Notes: generated by a model from the letters alone, not told the origin. A stretch of DNA of 64,000 bases from Lachnospiraceae bacterium (GCA_021771755.1 JAETOL010000013.1:1-64000), one strand, 5' to 3'. Positions 35,110 through 44,373 are shown, counted from the first letter of the stretch. Numbers and translations: made by a program.

Positions 35110-37284
35110 TCAGTCCTGATTCAGAACTTCTACCTCAAAAAGCGGTTCTCCGGCTTTTACCGGTCCTTCCTTCAGAAGACGGATTCTCTGGTTGTCTTCC
35201 AGCTCCGTGCAAAGGATCGGTGAAGCCAGTGACGGCGCATTTGCCTTCAGGTATTCCAGATCGAGCTTCAGCATAGGCTGTCCCTTCTTTACCTTCTGAC
35301 CGTTTTCTACCAGAACCTCAAATCCCTCTCCGTTTAATTTTACCGTATCGATTCCTACATGGATCAGAAGGCTGACCCCGGAATCTGTCAGATATCCAAT
35401 CGCATGTTTTGTGTCAAATACAAAAGCTACTTCTCCGTCTTCAGGAGCACACACACAGGCTTCCTCCGGTGTCACCACCGCACCGTCTCCCATCATCCGC
35501 TGGGCAAAAGCTTCGTCAGGAGCTGTCCCCAGATCTGCAGCTGTTCCTGTAATCGGGCTGGAGATCACTATGCGTCTGGTTACTTTTTTCTCTGTATCTG
35601 TGTTTTTTACTTCCTCCTGCTTTGTCTCTTCTGCTTCCTCTGCTTCTGCATAGGTATCCGGCGCTTTTTCCAGATAATCCTCCAGGTTCGATTTGATCAC
35701 TGTTACATTCGGACCGTAAATAACCTGCACACCGTTTCCTTTGTGTACCACGCCGGAAGCTCCGGTTGCTTTCAGAATACTGTCATTGATCCTTGCAGCA
35801 TCATGGACTGTACAGCGCAGTCTTGTTGCACAGCAGTCTACATCGCTGATGTTCTTTTTGCCGCCCAGACCTCTGGTGATCGCCTCACTGACAGAGTCCT
35901 CTCCGGCAGAAATCTGTTCCTGACCGGCAGCTGCTTTTCTGGCATTCACATCTGCCTTTGTATAAAGCTTCGTCTCCGCATCATCCTCTTCACGTCCGGG
36001 AGTCTTAAAGTCAAACTTGCGGATCATGAATTTAAAAATAAAATAATACAAAAAGAAATACACGATACCTACGGGGATCACACGAATCCAGCTGGTCTTT
36101 TCATTTCCCTGAAGAATACCAAACAGGAAGAAATCAAGAAATCCGCCGGAAAAAGTAAGTCCCACTGCAATATTCAGCATATGCGCGATCATATAAGCAG
36201 ATCCTGCAAGAATTACCTGTACCACAAACAGCGCCGGTGCAACAAACAGGAAAGAAAATTCCAGTGGCTCTGTGATTCCGGTTGCCATGCATGCCAGTGC
36301 CGCGGAAAGAAGAAGACCGCCTGCTGCTTTTTTCTTCTCCGGCTTCGCGCACTGATACATTGCCAGCGCCGCACCCGGAAGACCAAAGATCATAAAGATA
36401 AATTCACCGGAAAAATATCTTGTGGCATCTGCACTGAAGTGTGCGATATTTGCTGAATCTGCCAGCTGCGCAAAAAAGATATTCTGTCCGCCCTGTACAA
36501 TCTGGCCTGCGACTTCCATGGTTCCGCCGACGGCAGTCTGCCAGAACGGCATATAGAATACATGATGCAGACCAAATGGGATCAGCGCTCTCTTAATAAG
36601 ACCAAAAACCAGAGTTCCTGCGTAACCGGAGCCTGTTACAAGACCGCCCAGAGCATAAATGCCGTTCTGGACTGCCGGCCATACAAAGTACATCAAAATG
36701 CCCACAAACATGTATACAATCGTAGAAATGATCGGTACAAATCTGGTTCCTCCAAAGAAGGACAGAGCATTTGGAAGCTGAATCCTGTAAAAACGGTTAT
36801 GAAGCGCCGCAACTCCAAGACCAACAATAATACCGCCAAATACACCCATCTGAAGAGACTGGATTCCGCAGACGGAAGTAATGGTTCCCTCAAGCACTGA
36901 CTCCGCGATCTCTCCATTTTCAAGGATCTGTCCATTGTTGATCAGCATGGCGCTGATCGCTGTATTCATAACAAAATACGCGATCACAGCAGAAAGGGCG
37001 GAAACCTCTTTTTCCTTTTTTGCCATACCAATGGCAACACCTACTGCAAAGATCAGGGGCAGGTTGTCAAACACCGCACTTCCCACCTTGTTCATGATCA
37101 TCAGCAGAGAGTGAAGGATGGTTCCGTCTCCCAGGATGCCGGTAAGCCCATAAGTTTCAATGGTTGTTGCGTTGGTAAATGAACTTCCGATACCCAGCAG
37201 AAGACCTGCTACCGGGAGAATGGCGATAGGAAGCATAAAGCTGCGTCCTATACGCTGAAGCACACTGAAAATTTTGTCTTTCAT
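35110..37284 (-). CDS. ptsG: Glucose-type PTS transporter EIICBA
   Basis: A 724-residue permease with domains in the order IIC, IIB, IIA. IIC covers about 1-410, starting RIGRSFMLPIAILPVAGLLLGIG. IIB covers about 455-540 with phospho-Cys in DVDCCATRLRCTV. IIA covers about 565-720 with its active His in VSLLIHVGIDTVKL. It imports and phosphorylates glucose or a close analogue. The promoter at 37458-37487 and a RAT/terminator leader precede it, and the antiterminator, HPr and enzyme I genes follow, so the whole general PTS is made together with this permease. Confidence 0.95.
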   Translation of the reverse strand: MKDKIFSVLQRIGRSFMLPIAILPVAGLLLGIGSSFTNATTIETYGLTGILGDGTILHSLLMIMNKVGSAVFDNLPLIFAVGVAIGMAKKEKEVSALSAVIAYFVMNTAISAMLINNGQILENGEIAESVLEGTITSVCGIQSLQMGVFGGIIVGLGVAALHNRFYRIQLPNALSFFGGTRFVPIISTIVYMFVGILMYFVWPAVQNGIYALGGLVTGSGYAGTLVFGLIKRALIPFGLHHVFYMPFWQTAVGGTMEVAGQIVQGGQNIFFAQLADSANIAHFSADATRYFSGEFIFMIFGLPGAALAMYQCAKPEKKKAAGGLLLSAALACMATGITEPLEFSFLFVAPALFVVQVILAGSAYMIAHMLNIAVGLTFSGGFLDFFLFGILQGNEKTSWIRVIPVGIVYFFLYYFIFKFMIRKFDFKTPGREEDDAETKLYTKADVNARKAAAGQEQISAGEDSVSEAITRGLGGKKNISDVDCCATRLRCTVHDAARINDSILKATGASGVVHKGNGVQVIYGPNVTVIKSNLEDYLEKAPDTYAEAEEAEETKQEEVKNTDTEKKVTRRIVISSPITGTAADLGTAPDEAFAQRMMGDGAVVTPEEACVCAPEDGEVAFVFDTKHAIGYLTDSGVSLLIHVGIDTVKLNGEGFEVLVENGQKVKKGQPMLKLDLEYLKANAPSLASPILCTELEDNQRIRLLKEGPVKAGEPLFEVEVLNQD

Positions 37285-37365
37285 TCTTACTTTACTCCTT
37301 CTTATTTTTATTCTTTAAGAAGTGAGTATACGCAGCTGCATCCTGTTTCAACCGGTTTTTTGTAC

Positions 37366-37440
37366 AAAAAAAGACACCACTACACATAAACACTCCCCGT
37401 TATGTATAGTTAATGCCTCCCAAAGAGTAACACACTATAG
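37366..37440 (-). promoter_or_regulatory. RAT antiterminator/terminator leader of ptsG
   Basis: On the minus strand 37440-37405 reads like a ribonucleic antiterminator (TGTGTTACTC, loop, GGGAGGCATTAACTA). Its 3' end overlaps the start of a terminator stem (ACTATACATAAC at 37399-37410 pairing with GTTTATGTGTAGT at 37378-37390), which is followed by CTTTTTTTG. The two folds are mutually exclusive, the usual arrangement for BglG/LicT-type control. Confidence 0.75.
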
Positions 37441-37457
37441 CTTTTATTACCATAAAA

Positions 37458-37487
37458 ACTATAGCATGTTTTTCTCTTATTTGTCAA
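37458..37487 (-). promoter_or_regulatory. Promoter of the pts operon
   Basis: Minus strand: consensus TTGACA at 37482-37487, an 18-base spacer, and an extended -10 TGCTATAGT with hexamer at 37458-37463, upstream of the RAT leader. Confidence 0.75.
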
Positions 37488-37523
37488 GCCGAAATACAAG
37501 GATTCCGCTCAAAAAATCCCCCG

Positions 37524-38138
37524 TTATATTCTCTCTTCCAGAAACCCGAACGGTTCCTCATCCTTGAGAAAATGCATCAGCATATAGGCGCACATGATGG
37601 CTACCCGTTCTTCCTTCAGGATGCGCCTTACCTCATCCCGGTCTGCCAGGACCACCTCAATCTCCTCGCTGTCCTCCTGGGCTGCCTTGCTGACCTCACC
37701 GGAAGCATAACCGTAAACCGTGGCACAGGATTCGTCTGTGAGACCTACGGTAGTAAAATAAGGCTTTTCAAAAGCCGGATCCACATGAAGAGGCTTAAAG
37801 GCAAGGCCTGTCTCTTCATACATTTCCCGGACTGCGCCTTCATGAAAATCTTCTCCCGGCTCCACCAGACCTGCGGGAAATTCATATACATATCCGCCAA
37901 GGGTATAGCGATACTGGCGGATCAGAATCACCCGGTCTTTTTTCTCTCCGTACAGGCTGTAAATGATCACACCATCCGGATCGTTCTTCCCTGTTTTCAG
38001 CTTCATCTCACTGACTGTTTTTGCTCTGGATGCCACAAAATAGGATACCGGTGTGTTATGGACGCTGGTAGCATTGACATGATACAGATTGACAAAACGG
38101 TTGTCCGTAAGTTTTTCTACATTATGGATCTTACCCAT
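37524..38138 (-). CDS. NUDIX hydrolase, ADP-ribose pyrophosphatase-like
   Basis: A 204-residue protein with a complete Nudix box: GLVEPGEDFHEGAVREMYEETGL (about residues 90-112), preceded by the conserved YEFPA. The arrangement and length fit ADP-ribose/NDP-sugar pyrophosphatases, which cleave nucleoside diphosphate-linked metabolites. It starts 5 bp after the ribU stop and so shares the FMN-riboswitch-controlled transcript. A role with FAD or another flavin nucleotide is therefore possible. Confidence 0.85.
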   Translation of the reverse strand: MGKIHNVEKLTDNRFVNLYHVNATSVHNTPVSYFVASRAKTVSEMKLKTGKNDPDGVIIYSLYGEKKDRVILIRQYRYTLGGYVYEFPAGLVEPGEDFHEGAVREMYEETGLAFKPLHVDPAFEKPYFTTVGLTDESCATVYGYASGEVSKAAQEDSEEIEVVLADRDEVRRILKEERVAIMCAYMLMHFLKDEEPFGFLEERI

Positions 38139-38143
38139 CTTTC

Positions 38144-38779
38144 TCAGTCTCCCTTCAGTATCACACGGATCCGCTTATAAATAAAGAACACGATCACGGA
38201 AGTCAGTGTATACTTAAACAGATTAAAGGGAACAATGATCATTGCCACAAATCCAAGCAGACTGTTTACCGAAGGATTCACAGCCGTCCCCATTTCGATA
38301 AATGCCTCCACCGGCATTCCAAAAGCCTTCCCGTATGCCGGAAGAAGCACAAAGGCATTCATCAGACAGGCCGCCGCAGTTGTAAGGACCGTACCCACAG
38401 CCATTCCCTCTACAGCGTGTCTTCTGCTTTTTACATGGTGGAAACGATAGATCAGGCCGGCCGGAACCACAAAGGCACAGCCGAAAATAAAGTTTGCAAC
38501 ATCACCCACACCTGCAGTCATCGTTCCCTTTGTCACAAGATGTACCAGGATCTTCACCAGCTCGATCACCACACCTGCCAGAGGTCCCATGGCAAAGCTT
38601 CCGATCAGAACCGGGATCTCCGAAAAGTCAAGCTGGTAAAAAGACGGCGCCAGAAACGGGATCGGAAATTCAAAATTCATCAGCACACCTGCCACAGCCC
38701 CCAGCATGGCGATCTGTGTCAGCGTCCTTGTCCGACTCCTCTCCATTACATTTCCACCTCTTAAAACCTGTTCACTCAT
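38144..38779 (-). CDS. ribU: Riboflavin ECF transporter S component
   Basis: A 211-residue membrane protein with about six helices. It has the ECF S-component feature RTLTQIAMLGAVAGVLMNFEFPIPF near the N-terminus (the AxxxA-type helix that contacts EcfT) and APSFYQLDFSEIPVLIGSFAMGPLAG, which is typical of RibU. It captures riboflavin for the shared ECF energy module, encoded elsewhere. The upstream FMN riboswitch confirms the substrate class. The start at 38779 has AAGGAG; an internal ATG at 38746 also has a plausible site. Confidence 0.95.
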   Translation of the reverse strand: MSEQVLRGGNVMERSRTRTLTQIAMLGAVAGVLMNFEFPIPFLAPSFYQLDFSEIPVLIGSFAMGPLAGVVIELVKILVHLVTKGTMTAGVGDVANFIFGCAFVVPAGLIYRFHHVKSRRHAVEGMAVGTVLTTAAACLMNAFVLLPAYGKAFGMPVEAFIEMGTAVNPSVNSLLGFVAMIIVPFNLFKYTLTSVIVFFIYKRIRVILKGD

Positions 38780-38851
38780 ACTTCATCTCTCCTTTTCTTT
38801 TTTTGAAGCCCCTGAATAACGGTCTTCTTTTAAAAGAAAATTCCTCAAATT

Positions 38852-38879
38852 AAAAAACCCCGGGAATCATTCCCGGGGC
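38852..38879 (-). terminator. Expression-platform terminator of the FMN riboswitch
   Basis: A perfect hairpin in which CCCCGGGAA pairs with TTCCCGGGG, followed by TTTTTT, sits between the aptamer and ribU. It ends the transcript when FMN is bound. Confidence 0.9.
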
Positions 38880-38905
38880 ACTGAGCACGTAAAAAGCAAG
38901 CGTGT

Positions 38906-39056
38906 TCTTCTCTCGTCCAGACTTTACTGTCGGTTCTGGAATTCCGGATGGTTCCGGTCACCAGATCAGCCGCTCTAAGCGGGTCGCGGACTATACCGCC
39001 GGTAGGGAATTCCGCTTTCTGCATCATGCAGATCACAGTCACCCTGCCCCGAAGAA
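38906..39056 (-). ncRNA. FMN riboswitch (RFN element)
   Basis: Minus strand shows all hallmark RFN segments in order: TCTTCGGGGCAGGGTG, TTCCCTACCGGCGGTA, GTCCGCGACC, GATCTGGTGA, AATTCCAGAACCGACAGT and AAAGTCTGGACGAGAGAAGA. It directs FMN-responsive termination upstream of ribU and the NUDIX gene. Confidence 0.95.
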
Positions 39057-39110
39057 TTTCCTTTTGTATGCTTTATTATACTGCTGTATGAATGTAATTG
39101 CAATACTTTT

Positions 39111-40091
39111 TTAGCGTTCTTCCCTGAAGTACGGAAGTCCCAGACCTGCCGGAGGCTGGTGTTCCTTCTTTTTACGGAAGCTGGTAAACACAAGAACAAT
39201 GATTGTAACCACATAAGGCAGGGCCTTAAATACCTCCTGCATACTTCTTCCCAGTCCCGGGATATAAAGATACAGAATGTAGAGGGCTCCAAACAGGAAC
39301 GCACCCCAGATGGCATTGAGCGGTTTCCACAGTGCAAAAATAACAAGTGCAACTGCCAGCCAGCCTCTGTCTCCGAATCCATTGTCCGTCCAGGTTCCGC
39401 CTGAGTATTCCATTACGAAGTAAAGTCCGCCCAGACCTGCAAGACCTGCGCCGATACAGGTGGAAAGATATTTGTATTTGGTTACATTGATACCGGCTGC
39501 ATCAGCAGTTCCCGGATTTTCTCCGATGGCACGAAGGTTCAGTCCGTATCTGGTCTTAAACAGGAATACAGACAGAAGCACTGCCACGATAATACAAAGG
39601 TAGGTCATAAATCCATAGCTGAACAGAAGATCTCCCAGAACCGGAATCTTGGATAAGCCCGGGATTTTTGCCGTATAAGCGCTTCCTGTTACTTTCACAG
39701 AAATCTGTCCCACACCTCCGGCCAGCTTGGAAATGGATCCGCCGAAGAAGTTTCCGAATCCGGTACCGAAGATCGTCAGAGCAAGACCGGTTACATTCTG
39801 ATTTACTCTGAGGGTAATGGTCAGCACACTGTAGATCAGTCCGCCCAGAGCCGCTACCGTAAAAGCACATAAAAGTGAGATCAGCACTCCCACCAGTGCA
39901 TTGGGGTTGGGATTGTCTTTTTCATAAAAGAAAGCACCCATCAGGCCGGAGATTCCACCCATATACATGATTCCCGGAATCCCAAGGTTCAGGTTTCCGG
40001 ATTTTTCTGTCATGATCTCGCCAAGCGCACCATAAAGAATACAGATGCCCTGGACAATTGCTTTTTGAATAAAAATGATCAGTACACTCAT
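39111..40091 (-). CDS. ABC transporter permease, nucleoside type (NupQ-like)
   Basis: A 326-residue permease with about nine helices. The N-terminal ILYGALGEIMTEKSGNLNLGIPGIMYMGG and the RAIGENPGTADAAGINVTKYKY coupling loop are typical of the second permease of BMP-linked nucleoside importers. It ends the operon BMP-ATPase-permease-permease and starts 12 bp after the first permease. The riboflavin-transport (Rfu-like) variant of this family is an alternative because ribU lies next door, but the FMN riboswitch is downstream of this gene and does not control it. Confidence 0.88.
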   Translation of the reverse strand: MSVLIIFIQKAIVQGICILYGALGEIMTEKSGNLNLGIPGIMYMGGISGLMGAFFYEKDNPNPNALVGVLISLLCAFTVAALGGLIYSVLTITLRVNQNVTGLALTIFGTGFGNFFGGSISKLAGGVGQISVKVTGSAYTAKIPGLSKIPVLGDLLFSYGFMTYLCIIVAVLLSVFLFKTRYGLNLRAIGENPGTADAAGINVTKYKYLSTCIGAGLAGLGGLYFVMEYSGGTWTDNGFGDRGWLAVALVIFALWKPLNAIWGAFLFGALYILYLYIPGLGRSMQEVFKALPYVVTIIVLVFTSFRKKKEHQPPAGLGLPYFREER

Positions 40092-40103
40092 TGCATCTTC
40101 CTC

Positions 40104-41180
40104 CTATTTTTTTGCACGCTCAACTTTGTAATTGATAAAGAATTCTGCTCCGATCAGGAAAAACAGGATGATTCCCAGGATAACATCGGAAGCATTTTCA
40201 TTCAGTCCATACTGGGTTGCGATCTGCACCGCACCCTGCTGCATAAACACGATACCAAAAGATACCGCCAGCATGATAAAAGTATTAAATTTGGAAAGCC
40301 ATGCAACGATGATGGCTGTAAATCCGCGTCCGTCTGCCGTAGCTGTGGAAATGGTATGGCTTGCACCGCTGACAATGACAAAACCGGCAATACCACAGAT
40401 GGCACCGGAGATCGCCATGGTACGGATAATAACCTTTCTCACCCGGATACCGGCATATCTGGCTGTGTTTTCACTTTCTCCGACTACGGAGATCTCATAG
40501 CCGTGCTTGCTGTATTTCAGATAAATAAACATCACTACGGTAAACACCAGCACGATCAGTACATTCCAGCCATACTTCTGGCCAAAAAGCTCCGGAAGCC
40601 ATCCCGCCTGTGTAGACTGATTGATGATTCCCACGGTATTGGAACCTTTGGGATTCTCCCAGAATACAATGCAGAAGGTAACGATCTGCATGGCAACATA
40701 GTTCAGCATCAGCGTAAAAAGTGTTTCGTTTGTATTCCAGTAGGCCTTGAACACAGCCGGGATCATACCCCATACCATACCGCCCAGAGCAGAGCATACA
40801 AACATGACAACCAGAAGAAGCACCGGAGGCATTTTATCTCCTGCATAGATCATGGCTGCTGCTGCACAGGCGCCGCCTACCAGGATCTGTCCTTCTGCAC
40901 CGATATTCCAGAAGCGCATCTTGAAGGCCGGCGCAAGACCAATCGCAATGCACAGAAGGATCATCGTATCGCGAATGGTGATCCAGATACGGCGCTCAGA
41001 TCCAAGCGCTCCGTCCCAGATTGCCTTATATACATCAAACGGGTTCATTCTTACCAGAAGAAAGATCACACCTGCACATACCAGAAGTGACAGAAGCAGA
41101 GCCGCAATGCGGATCATAAGTCTTTTCTGCCAGCTGATCTTTTCACGCCTGGACATTTTTAAGAAAGGTTCTTTTTTCAT
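40104..41180 (-). CDS. ABC transporter permease, nucleoside type (NupP-like)
   Basis: A 358-residue permease with about nine helices. It has an N-terminal basic tail, the MNPFDVYKAIWDGALGSERR loop, GAEGQILVGGACAAAAM and the coupling loop VVGESENTARYAGIRVRKVI. It is the first permease of the BMP-type importer. Its start touches the ATPase stop at 41180. Confidence 0.88.
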   Translation of the reverse strand: MKKEPFLKMSRREKISWQKRLMIRIAALLLSLLVCAGVIFLLVRMNPFDVYKAIWDGALGSERRIWITIRDTMILLCIAIGLAPAFKMRFWNIGAEGQILVGGACAAAAMIYAGDKMPPVLLLVVMFVCSALGGMVWGMIPAVFKAYWNTNETLFTLMLNYVAMQIVTFCIVFWENPKGSNTVGIINQSTQAGWLPELFGQKYGWNVLIVLVFTVVMFIYLKYSKHGYEISVVGESENTARYAGIRVRKVIIRTMAISGAICGIAGFVIVSGASHTISTATADGRGFTAIIVAWLSKFNTFIMLAVSFGIVFMQQGAVQIATQYGLNENASDVILGIILFFLIGAEFFINYKVERAKK

Positions 41181-42712
41181 TACTGCTCCCCTCCTTTTTC
41201 ATGCTTTGTCATCAGAAGTCCGATTCCCTCTTTGGTCGCAGATCTTCCATTTACCACACCGCTGATCTTTCCGCCGCAGAGAACCGCGATCCTGTCGCAA
41301 AGGGCAAGCAGAACGTCCAGGTCTTCGATTACACAGATCACTGCAACCCCATGTTTTTTCTGCTCATTCAAAAGCTTATATATCGTATGAGAAGAGTTGA
41401 TGTCAATTCCTCTGGTCGGATAGGCTACCATAAGGATCTTCGGATTCTGGGCGATCTCACGGCCTACCAGTACTTTCTGTACATTACCTCCTGACATCTG
41501 ACGGACAGGAGAGGAAATGCTTGGTGTCATGATCTCCAGCTGATCCTTGATCGTTGTGGCAAGCTGTCTTGGCCCGCGTCGGTCAAGAAGTCCGCCTTTT
41601 CCATTATGATAGCTTCTCAGCATCATATTGTCTGTCATATCCATATCGCCTACAAGACCCATACCGATACGGTCTTCCGGAACAAAGGCAAGGCTTACTC
41701 CCAGCTCCTGGATCTCTACAGAATCCATTTTTGCCAGATCCTTCTGGTTTCCGTCCGCATCTGTAAACAGGATTGTTCCGCTTTCTGCTGCCTGAAGGCC
41801 GGCAACCGCTTCCAGAAGCTCTTTCTGACCGCTTCCGGAAATTCCGGCAATACCAAGGATCTCGCCGCTGTTGACCACCAGATCCACATCATCCAGAGTT
41901 TTGATTCCTTCCTTGTCTCTGCAGGTAAGTCCTTTGATTTCCAGACGTTTCTGAGGAGAAACCGGCTCCGGACGGTCAATATCCAGATCCACCTTTGCCC
42001 CTACCATCATCTCAGAAAGACTCTGGACATTGGCTTTTGCGGTCTCTACTGTATCAATATATCTGCCTTTCCGGAGAATGGCAACACGGTCTGAAAGCGC
42101 CAGCACTTCCTGAAGCTTATGAGTGATGATGATAATAGAACATCCATCGTCCCTCATATTTCTCAGAATATCAAAAAGCCGGTCTGCCTCCTGTGGTGTA
42201 AGAACCGCGGTAGGCTCGTCAAGGATCAGAATCCTTGCTCCTCTGTAAAGCATTTTGACAATTTCCACTGTCTGCTTCTGAGAAACAGACATTTCATAGA
42301 TCTTCTGTGACAGATCGATGTCAAATCCATATTTATTTACAAGCGCCTGGATCTCCGCCGTAACCTTTTTCATGTTCAGCATGGTCTTTCCCGGAAGTCC
42401 CAGGATAATATTTTCTGCTGCGGTGAGAACGTCCACCAGCTTAAAATGCTGATGTACCATTCCGATCCCCAGATGATGGGAATCCTTTGGCGAACGGATA
42501 CTGACCTCTTTTCCGTCTACCAGGATATGGCCCTCATCCGGATAGTAGATGCCGTAAATCATATTCATCAAAGTGGTCTTTCCACTTCCGTTTTCTCCCA
42601 GGATTGCCAGGATCTCTGATTTTTTCAGTGTCAGATCCACATGGTCGTTTGCCAGAACAGAACCAAAGCGCTTGGTGATCTGCTTCAGTTCAAGAGCATA
42701 ATTTTCTCCCAC
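41180..42712 (-). CDS. ABC transporter ATPase with two nucleotide domains (NupO-like)
   Basis: A 510-residue tandem ATPase of the sugar/nucleoside (CUT2-like) class. The first domain has Walker A GENGSGKTT, the signature as MSVSQKQTVEIVKML and Walker B ILILDEPTAVL. The second has a degenerate Walker A, GISGSGQKE, signature MSGGNVQKVLVGRE and a degenerate Walker B, ILMVAYPTRG, as is normal for this family. It energises the neighbouring permeases. Confidence 0.92.
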   Translation of the reverse strand: MGENYALELKQITKRFGSVLANDHVDLTLKKSEILAILGENGSGKTTLMNMIYGIYYPDEGHILVDGKEVSIRSPKDSHHLGIGMVHQHFKLVDVLTAAENIILGLPGKTMLNMKKVTAEIQALVNKYGFDIDLSQKIYEMSVSQKQTVEIVKMLYRGARILILDEPTAVLTPQEADRLFDILRNMRDDGCSIIIITHKLQEVLALSDRVAILRKGRYIDTVETAKANVQSLSEMMVGAKVDLDIDRPEPVSPQKRLEIKGLTCRDKEGIKTLDDVDLVVNSGEILGIAGISGSGQKELLEAVAGLQAAESGTILFTDADGNQKDLAKMDSVEIQELGVSLAFVPEDRIGMGLVGDMDMTDNMMLRSYHNGKGGLLDRRGPRQLATTIKDQLEIMTPSISSPVRQMSGGNVQKVLVGREIAQNPKILMVAYPTRGIDINSSHTIYKLLNEQKKHGVAVICVIEDLDVLLALCDRIAVLCGGKISGVVNGRSATKEGIGLLMTKHEKGGEQ

Positions 42713-42773
42713 TTCTGTCCCCTCCTTTTATGTACTGCATGGTATTTCTCATAAAAATAAAATGCTGCAGATC

Positions 42774-42834
42774 GCTCTGCTTTTTTGTATGATGGAATCT
42801 CCGAAAAAAACTCCATCATACAAAAAAGCAGAGC
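42774..42834 (-). other. Perfect 23-bp hairpin between binding-protein and ATPase genes
   Basis: Arms 42774-42796 and 42812-42834 are perfect complements around a 15-base loop. U-runs lie inside the stem and loop and not after it, so it resembles an mRNA-stabilising or processing hairpin more than a plain terminator. It would let the binding protein be made in excess over the ATPase and permeases. Confidence 0.7.
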
Positions 42835-42865
42835 TGCTGACAGGCAGCTCCGCCATCTGTACATC

Positions 42866-44038
42866 TTATTCTACGATAGATGTGATTCCGTCAATTGCCA
42901 GATCAAATGCCGGTGCAGAAGCATATTCTGACTCATGGAAATATCCGTCAGATACATACTCTGTTCCGTCTTTTTCATAAGTAGTAACTTCTTCGCCGTC
43001 AACTGTAAATGTAGAAGTGTCAAATACATGGAGAGAACCATCAATGATAGAATCCTCAACTTCTTTTACCTTCTCTTCTGTACCTTCTGCTACAGCATTC
43101 TCGTTGAGTGGAGTCAGCTTGTCAGCGCCTTCGGAAAAGCCCTTGCACCAGTCAACGTCGATCGGGGTTCCGTCGATCATGCTCTGTACTGCGTATGTAT
43201 AATATACGCCCCAGTCGATAGATGCGGAAGTAAGAGCAGTATTCGGAGCAACAGATGTCATATCAATGTTGTAGCCTACGCACGGAACGCCTGCTGCCTC
43301 ACATGCAGTAGGAGCACCTGTGGTATCTGCGTGCTGGCTGATCAGTACACAGCCGTCAGAGATCAGAGCATCTGCACACTCTTTTTCCAGGTCGAAGCTT
43401 GCCCAGCTGTTTGTATATTTTACTTCCATAGTAACGGACGGGCATACGCTCTTAGCGCCAAGATAGAAAGATGTATATCCGGAAATAACCTCTGCATACG
43501 GGAAAGCTCCTACATAACCCATCTTAGCCTTGTCTTCTGTAAGCTCGCCTGCCTCGATCATCTCATTGAGCTTGAGACCTGCAACCACACCGGATACATA
43601 ACGGGACTCGTAAATATTTGTAAAATAGTTGTGCATATTCTCAAGTCCGCTTGCCTTAGCCTGAGTACCTGTTGCATGGCAGAACTGAACCTCCGGATAC
43701 TCTCCTGCCGCCTCAAGAATGTAAGTCTCATGTCCGAAGCTGTTTGCAAATACGATCTGACAGCCCTGGTCAGCCAGGTCAGCTGCTGCATCGTAGCATG
43801 CCTCGTTCTCACCGATCAGAGTTTTTTCGATCACCTGAGAATCTTCCAGTCCCAGATTTTTTACCATCTCGTCGATACCGGCCATGTGAGCTGCGCTGTA
43901 GCCCTCATTCTCATCACCAATATAAATAATACCGATCTTCAGATCTTCCTTGGCAACTCCTTCGCCTTCTGCGTACACCGGAGCAGTCATAGAAACTGCC
44001 ATAGCTGCCGCAAGGCCAACTGCTAATGCTTTTTTCAT
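42866..44038 (-). CDS. BMP family substrate-binding protein
   Basis: A 390-residue secreted binding protein of the BmpA/Med family (LKIGIIYIGDENEGYSAAHMAGID, CQIVFANSFGHETYILEAAGEYPEVQF, SRYVSGVVAGLKLNEM, MGYVGAFPYAEVISGYTSFYLGA). It should deliver a nucleoside-type ligand to the ABC genes downstream. The ATG at 44038 is chosen for GGAGG eight bases upstream. The signal peptide ends PVYA-EGE and has no lipobox Cys, unlike most Gram-positive binding proteins, so its tether to the cell is unclear. A strong promoter lies at 44146-44174. Confidence 0.9.
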   Translation of the reverse strand: MKKALAVGLAAAMAVSMTAPVYAEGEGVAKEDLKIGIIYIGDENEGYSAAHMAGIDEMVKNLGLEDSQVIEKTLIGENEACYDAAADLADQGCQIVFANSFGHETYILEAAGEYPEVQFCHATGTQAKASGLENMHNYFTNIYESRYVSGVVAGLKLNEMIEAGELTEDKAKMGYVGAFPYAEVISGYTSFYLGAKSVCPSVTMEVKYTNSWASFDLEKECADALISDGCVLISQHADTTGAPTACEAAGVPCVGYNIDMTSVAPNTALTSASIDWGVYYTYAVQSMIDGTPIDVDWCKGFSEGADKLTPLNENAVAEGTEEKVKEVEDSIIDGSLHVFDTSTFTVDGEEVTTYEKDGTEYVSDGYFHESEYASAPAFDLAIDGITSIVE

Positions 44039-44145
44039 CCTGTTTTCCTCCATTCTCCGCAGAATTTTCTTACTGCGGGATGCACTTTTTATGAAACATA
44101 AAGAGGCACAACACCATTGCGTTCCGCCTCTCTGAAACTACCTTA

Positions 44146-44174
44146 ATAATAGCGAAAACAATGTAAATTGTCAA
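44146..44174 (-). promoter_or_regulatory. Promoter of the BMP importer operon
   Basis: Minus strand: TTGACA at 44169-44174, a 17-base spacer, TATTAT at 44146-44151. The leader that follows can form a hairpin with AGAGGC/GCCTCT arms (about 44102-44131). Confidence 0.75.
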
Positions 44175-44256
44175 TACAATCAGACAATTCTAACTATTTT
44201 TATAGCCTAACAAATATTTTTAAGCCTATATTTTTCTTTTATTTTTTATATACTTC

Positions 44257-44285
44257 TTGACTTTGCGGTGTTAAAGCGTTATACT
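44257..44285 (+). promoter_or_regulatory. Promoter of the TrpXYZ-type importer operon
   Basis: TTGACT at 44257-44262, a 17-base spacer, TATACT at 44280-44285. No T-box or other riboswitch was recognised between it and the ATG at 44374, a point of difference from tryptophan-regulated trpXYZ operons. Confidence 0.75.
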
Positions 44286-44373
44286 GTAAAAGTCACATGC
44301 AGAAGAGTGTCATTCCTTTTGCATCTGACCGGGGATGATTATGAAAAAGTAATTTAAGAGGAGGATATAGACT

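Noticed and set aside
44286..44373. T-box riboswitch expected upstream of a trpXYZ-type operon
   Set aside because: The leader is under 100 bases and no T-box sequence or specifier hairpin is visible.
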